DNA of 64,000 bases from Crossiella sp. CA-258035 (GTDB lineage Bacteria; Actinomycetota; Actinomycetes; Mycobacteriales; Pseudonocardiaceae). A program made the position numbers and the translations under genes. The notes below the pieces were generated by a model, which saw only the letters and a program-made list of their open reading frames with translations, ran no database searches and was not told the origin of the DNA. Each line of letters opens with the position of its first letter. The first letter of the stretch is position 1. The stretch is taken from NCBI RefSeq assembly GCF_030064675.1, contig NZ_CP116413.1, forward strand, positions 5,054,001 through 5,118,000. Direction: 5' to 3'. Positions 60,341 to 64,000 of this stretch are shown piece by piece.

Positions 60341-61850
60341 GGATCTCCTTCACCGCCGCGAGCAGCGAGGTCTGGGCGGCCTCGACCAGGCGGCCGCCGG
60401 TGGCGCGCGCGGCCCTGGTCAGTTCCGCCGGGTCGGCCGAGCCGAAGCGGATCGCGTACGTGGGCGCCGACTTCGCCTCGGCGGGCAGGGTTTCCCGCTC
60501 GCGCAGGAACTGCTCGAGGCCGATGCCGGTGTTGTTCTCGCCGTCGGTCATCAGCACGACCGAGGCCGGGCCCTTGACCGTGCGGTATGCCTGGGCCAGC
60601 GCGGACCAGATCGCGGTGCCCTTGCCCAGCCCGCCGGTGGCCAGCGCACGGTTGACCGGGTCCAGGTCGTCGGGGCCGGACACGGTGACCGTCTGCTCCT
60701 CCAGCACCTGCCCGGCGAAGCGGAGCACGGTGATGGTCTCGCCGCGGTGGAAGCGGTCGAACCCGCCCGCGCCGCTGAGCTCCCGGAACGCCGCCCGCAG
60801 CTCCTCGATCCGGTTGCCCGCCATGGAGGCGGAGAAGTCCAGCACGAACACCACCTGCCTGCCCGCGCCGGAGGTGGCCCGGTCGTAGGCGGCGAGCAGG
60901 GTGTCCACCACCTCCTGCCGGTCCGGGAAGTACAGCGAGTTGCCGATCTCCGGGCGCAGCGCCTCGGTGCGCGGCAGCGCGGGGTCGATCGGCCGCCGCG
61001 CGGTCCGCTCCATGATCATCCGCTGTGCGCGTTCGGACCGCAGCCATTCGGCCACCTTGTCGTAGGCGGCGCGTTTGGCGTTGTCCAGCAACAGCAGCGG
61101 GTAGTCCGACAGGACGATGCCGTCCCGCGGGTAGAGGATCTCCAGCGGTTCCCTGAGCTGTCCGCCGGCTTGCAGGGACAGCAGCACCGACTCGTGGTTG
61201 ACCAGCGCGTCGACCTGGTCCTGCCGTTTGACGTACTCCGTGGCCAGGCCGGTGGTGCTGTTGGCGGTGAAGGCCTGGCCGGTGAAGAAGCCGCGCAGCT
61301 TGTCACAGGCCACGTCCTCCGGCCGCAGCGAGACCCCGGTGCCGGCGGCCGCGGTGGCCACCCCGATCAGCGCGGACAGTCCGCTGCCGGTGACGTGCGG
61401 GTCAGCCATGCCGAAGCTGAACTCACCGGCGGCGGCCTTGGCCGCGAGGTCGGCCCAGGTCGGCTGGCCGCCGGGCACGCTCGCCCGCAACTGCTTGGCC
61501 TTGCTCGCTTTCACGCCGACCACCAGCGGGGAGAGCATGGTGCGGGTGCTGACCGGGGCCGGGCCGTGCTGACCGGACTTGCGGGTGCGCAGCTGGAAGT
61601 AGCGGTCGGAGGACAGCCAGGCCAGGTCGTGCCGGTACTCGCCGGGGTTGAGCGCGTTGCTGGCCTCGACCGTGCCCCGGTAGTCCATGGCCAGGTCGAC
61701 CCCGGTGTCCCGCTTCAGCTCCGCCAGCACCGGGGCCAGGTCGGCCAGCTCGGAGCTGGCCAGCACGGACAGCCGGACCGGCTCCGGCGGACTGCCGGTG
61801 CAGGCGGCGGCCAGGGCCAGCACGCACGCGGCGGCGGCCAGGCGTCTCAT
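60327..61850 (-). CDS. Substrate-binding and VWA domain lipoprotein (operon gene 2)
   Basis: 507 residues. Lipobox ending at C17. Residues about 25-300 form a periplasmic type-2 substrate-binding domain (LSVLASSELADLAPVLAELKRDTG; MADPHVTGSGLSALIG), and 330-505 a von Willebrand A domain with a complete MIDAS: D338, S340 and S342 in VFVLDFSASM, T412, D436 in LMTDGENN. Such proteins are widespread but uncharacterised in actinomycetes. ATG 61850 overlaps the preceding stop (ATGA). Confidence 0.85.
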   Translation of the reverse strand: MRRLAAAACVLALAAACTGSPPEPVRLSVLASSELADLAPVLAELKRDTGVDLAMDYRGTVEASNALNPGEYRHDLAWLSSDRYFQLRTRKSGQHGPAPVSTRTMLSPLVVGVKASKAKQLRASVPGGQPTWADLAAKAAAGEFSFGMADPHVTGSGLSALIGVATAAAGTGVSLRPEDVACDKLRGFFTGQAFTANSTTGLATEYVKRQDQVDALVNHESVLLSLQAGGQLREPLEILYPRDGIVLSDYPLLLLDNAKRAAYDKVAEWLRSERAQRMIMERTARRPIDPALPRTEALRPEIGNSLYFPDRQEVVDTLLAAYDRATSGAGRQVVFVLDFSASMAGNRIEELRAAFRELSGAGGFDRFHRGETITVLRFAGQVLEEQTVTVSGPDDLDPVNRALATGGLGKGTAIWSALAQAYRTVKGPASVVLMTDGENNTGIGLEQFLRERETLPAEAKSAPTYAIRFGSADPAELTRAARATGGRLVEAAQTSLLAAVKEIRGCG

Positions 61851-63055
61851 CGGGGCACCTCGGGGCACTCGCCCACCCTGGTGATCATCTTCTCCAGCAG
61901 CGGGACCGAGGGCAGGAAGGTCTCGGTGTCGCCGATCCCGGTCTGCGGCACCGGCAACCCGTTGCGTTGCAACAGCTCCGAGAGCTGACCGGTGGCCAGG
62001 GTGCCGTCGGGTTCGAGCACCCGCAGGCCCAGCGCCAGCGCGCGGGCGCGCAGCTCGGGGTGGGTGGTGATCAGCTCGCCGAGCCGGGCGCCGCCCGCGG
62101 TGAGCGCGATCAGCTCGGGCACGGTCTGCAGCTGCGCCTCCGGGTAGAGCAGCACCCGCTGGTGGTCCGGCTGGCCGGTCTGCTCCTTGACCCGGAGCTG
62201 GTGGGCCAGGAACTGGTGCTCGTAGATCACCGCCACCGGGGCCAGGCCCCTGCCCTCCGGCGCGAAGTACAGCCGGGCGACCTCCTCGTTGGCCAGGCCC
62301 TGGCTGGTCAGCCAGGGTTTGATCCGGTCGGCCAGCCGCAGCGCCTCGGCCTCGGTCACCGGCACCTGGTTGTTGTTGGCCACGAAGGCGATCAGGCCGA
62401 GGTAGACCCCGGCCGAGTTGGACCAGCACACGTCCGAGCTCTGCGCGAGCACCCGGTTGCCGTTGGCCGGTCCGAGCTCCCGCCAGCTGGTGCCGGCGTC
62501 CATCAGCCGGACGAACTCCGGCATGACCAGGTTGTAGTAGTAGTCCTGCCTGCCGTCCGCGCTGTCCTGTTTGCTGGCGGCCTTGCGGGTGGCCAGGCCC
62601 TCGGCGTAGTTGCGGAAGGTGGCCAGCACCAGTGGGCTGAAGAACGGCTTGTACACCTTGAAGTACTGCCGGTCCCGCTGCCGCTGGTCGCGGATGATCT
62701 TGGCTGCGGGCTGGCCGGAGGGGAAGACGAAATCGTAGGCACTGACGTCGTTGTTGGCGATGTCGCGCGAACCGGCCTTGGTCAGGTGCACCTGGATGCC
62801 GTGCCGCATCAGGATCCGCCGGACCTGCTCGTCGGCGAAGAACTCCGACTTGGAGGCGAGCTTGCCCTCCAGCACCACCGTCCGGTTGAACGGCAGCGTG
62901 ATCGTGCCGGAGACCACCAGCGAGACTGTGCCCGAAAGGGCGATCAGCGCGGCTGTCCAGAAGGGCACCAGGAACCGGCGCCGCCGGAAGGCCGAGCGGG
63001 GCGGATCGACTATGCGCAGGGCCGGGTCGTCGGTCGTTGTCTGGTTCGCCACCAC
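61847..63055 (-). CDS. Membrane-anchored substrate-binding-like protein (operon gene 1)
   Basis: 402 residues from GTG 63055 (a second GTG at 63052). One N-terminal helix (FLVPFWTAALIALSGTVSLV, about 28-50) follows a basic, cytoplasmic tail, so the rest is outside. The exported part resembles a periplasmic-binding fold (LEGKLASKSEFFADEQVRR; AYDFVFPSGQPAAKIIR; GVYLGLIAFVANNNQ). GGGGGAG precedes the start. First of the three-gene overlapping operon. Ligand unknown. Confidence 0.75.
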   Translation of the reverse strand: MVANQTTTDDPALRIVDPPRSAFRRRRFLVPFWTAALIALSGTVSLVVSGTITLPFNRTVVLEGKLASKSEFFADEQVRRILMRHGIQVHLTKAGSRDIANNDVSAYDFVFPSGQPAAKIIRDQRQRDRQYFKVYKPFFSPLVLATFRNYAEGLATRKAASKQDSADGRQDYYYNLVMPEFVRLMDAGTSWRELGPANGNRVLAQSSDVCWSNSAGVYLGLIAFVANNNQVPVTEAEALRLADRIKPWLTSQGLANEEVARLYFAPEGRGLAPVAVIYEHQFLAHQLRVKEQTGQPDHQRVLLYPEAQLQTVPELIALTAGGARLGELITTHPELRARALALGLRVLEPDGTLATGQLSELLQRNGLPVPQTGIGDTETFLPSVPLLEKMITRVGECPEVPR

Positions 63056-63419
63056 GAACTCCCCCAGGGATTCGACAGTCCCGGCAGTGCGTCGCGGAAC
63101 CGGAGCCGAACGTTACGCGTCGACTTCCGGAAGTGTCAGGAACTTCAGACGGCCCGGTGTGCGCTCCGCCGAGGCGCCGCGGGCCAGCCGGGGCGCGATC
63201 AGCAGACCACCCAGGTGCCACAGACCGCGGGCGCGGTGGACCGGGTCGAGGTGGCGGGCACGCGGCGCGGAATGAGCAGTCGACCGCGCAGGAGATCCTG
63301 GAGCTCTTCTCCTCGCTCCACAATGGACAGACAGCGGGTCAGGAACATCGTGCTGCGGCTGCACGCGGAGGGCGCCAAGCACGACTGTTGCCCGGCCGGT
63401 GAACAGCAGCAACCCCTTG
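63056..63419. other. Intergenic region, possible decayed coding sequence
   Basis: 364 bases upstream of the three-gene operon and downstream of the deaminase gene. Both strands have short protein-like stretches (leftward GGLLIAPRLARGASAERTPG; rightward STAQEILELFSSLHNGQ) but no credible start and stop for a gene. A near-copy of the dispersed palindrome, TCCACAATGGAC, is at 63317-63328. Confidence 0.4.
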
Positions 63420-63863
63420 CTAGTCCACCCCGATGTCCTCGTGCCACAGCTCCGGGTTCGCCGCGATGAACTCCGTCATCAGCGCCACGCACTCCGGATC
63501 GTCCAGCAGCGTCACCCGCACCCCGTGCTCCGCCAGCCACTCGTGCTGACCGGTGAAGGTGCGGGACTCGCCGACCACCAGGTTGCTGATGCCGAACTGG
63601 CGGATCAGGCCCGAGCAGTACCAGCACGGGGACAGCGTGGTGACCATGGTGGTGCCCCGGTAGCTGGACTGGCGGCCGGCGTTGCGGAAGGCGGCGGTCT
63701 CGCCGTGGGTGGAGGCGTCACCGTCCTGGACGCGGCGGTTGTGGCCGCGGCCGAGCAGGGTGCCGTCCGCGCCGAAGAGGGCGGCCCCGATCGGGATGCC
63801 GCCCTCGGCCAGACCGGCGCGGGCCTCCTCGACCGCGACCGCCAGCATCTCCTGCGGGGTCAC
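63420..63863 (-). CDS. Cytosine deaminase-like nucleoside/base deaminase
   Basis: 147 residues. Zinc site H53-G-E55 (STHGETAAF) and C80-X2-C83 (LSPCWYCSG) match the fungal-type cytosine deaminase set H-G-E and PC-X2-C. GIPIGAALFGADG near residue 22 is the substrate-side segment. It would deaminate cytosine to uracil or a related base. GTG 63863 overlaps the stop of the upstream gene (GTGA). Confidence 0.88.
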   Translation of the reverse strand: MTPQEMLAVAVEEARAGLAEGGIPIGAALFGADGTLLGRGHNRRVQDGDASTHGETAAFRNAGRQSSYRGTTMVTTLSPCWYCSGLIRQFGISNLVVGESRTFTGQHEWLAEHGVRVTLLDDPECVALMTEFIAANPELWHEDIGVD

Positions 63864-64000
63864 GGCTTGCCGTCGCCGTGGGCGGCGCGGAGCACCTCGA
63901 CGTAGGCCTTGCGGGCGGCGTGGCCGTGCACGGCCTGCGCGGTGCGGAAGGCCGGGATGCGCCGGTAGGTCAGCTCGGCCAGGGTGTTCACCGCACCCGC
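63860..64000 (-). CDS. C-terminus of an unidentified gene, cut by window edge
   Basis: The last 46 codons of a leftward gene (LAELTYRRIPAFRTAQAVHG, then HAARKAYVEVLRAAHGDGKP and stop). It overlaps the deaminase start by four bases, so the two share an operon, suggesting nucleobase salvage or catabolism. Too little is visible to name the family. Confidence 0.6.
   Translation of the reverse strand, partial: AGAVNTLAELTYRRIPAFRTAQAVHGHAARKAYVEVLRAAHGDGKP

Noticed and set aside
63113-63412. Leftward 99-residue open frame
   Set aside because: Only its last 40 residues look protein-like, with no start or ribosome site; treated as intergenic or decayed.

Overview
The window is about 64 kb of very GC-rich DNA from an actinomycete. 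High GC, many GTG starts, four-base start/stop overlaps, leaderless-type promoters, IdeR-type iron control, a geosmin synthase, an ALF-repeat secreted protein and sugar importers without their own ATPase all fit this. I infer Pseudonocardiales, but no rRNA or other species marker is present. No tRNA, rRNA, CRISPR array, phage or intact insertion sequence was seen.

Layout. 1-8293: a beta-glucosidase and a family-5 (Opp/Dpp-type) ABC importer, divergent from a ROK regulator; probably oligosaccharide uptake and hydrolysis. 8357-10331: four small genes of visibly lower GC, one a DUF6928-like gene, possibly an acquired islet. 10636-15328: secreted SMP-30-like and NlpC/P60-like proteins, a split YeiH-type exporter with a 38-residue leading ORF, a 53-residue membrane protein and an MFS transporter. 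15568-20599: a DeoR regulator, polyol-type ABC importer and zinc dehydrogenase. 20679-28536: DUF1963 protein, secreted propeller protein, small secreted protein and a 1399-residue secreted GH2 enzyme. 28574-31671: an AraC regulator divergent from a metallo-beta-lactamase-fold hydrolase and a carboxylesterase. 31879-36179: a 1212-residue ALF-repeat/coiled-coil secreted protein with an unassigned C-terminal domain, divergent from a small secreted protein. 36820-38245: TetR regulator and thiol peroxidase-like gene around a clear promoter/operator. 38663-40942: geosmin synthase. 41466-46751: iron-siderophore uptake genes under an iron box, FetB, and small secreted or lipoproteins.

47412-59383 is the most coherent block: choline oxidation to glycine betaine (GMC oxidase, aldehyde dehydrogenase, APC permease), then stepwise demethylation (Rieske oxygenase with separate ferredoxin and reductase, dimethylglycine dehydrogenase-like flavoprotein, monomeric sarcosine oxidase) towards glycine. 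An IclR regulator sits in the middle, and two 36-bp operators of the same architecture lie before the DMGDH gene and before the ferredoxin gene. 59576-63055 is an overlapping three-gene operon of two substrate-binding-like proteins (one with a von Willebrand A domain) and a membrane protein, function unknown. 63420-64000 holds a cytosine deaminase-like gene and a truncated neighbour.

Non-coding highlights: a nested inverted-repeat element (unit near GTGTTGGCCGNNNTCGTAC) present at 16338-16473 and 59391-59575; a strongly enriched dispersed palindrome GTCCACWGTGGAC; five AACGGRCA repeats ahead of the DeoR gene; and several strong hairpin terminators.
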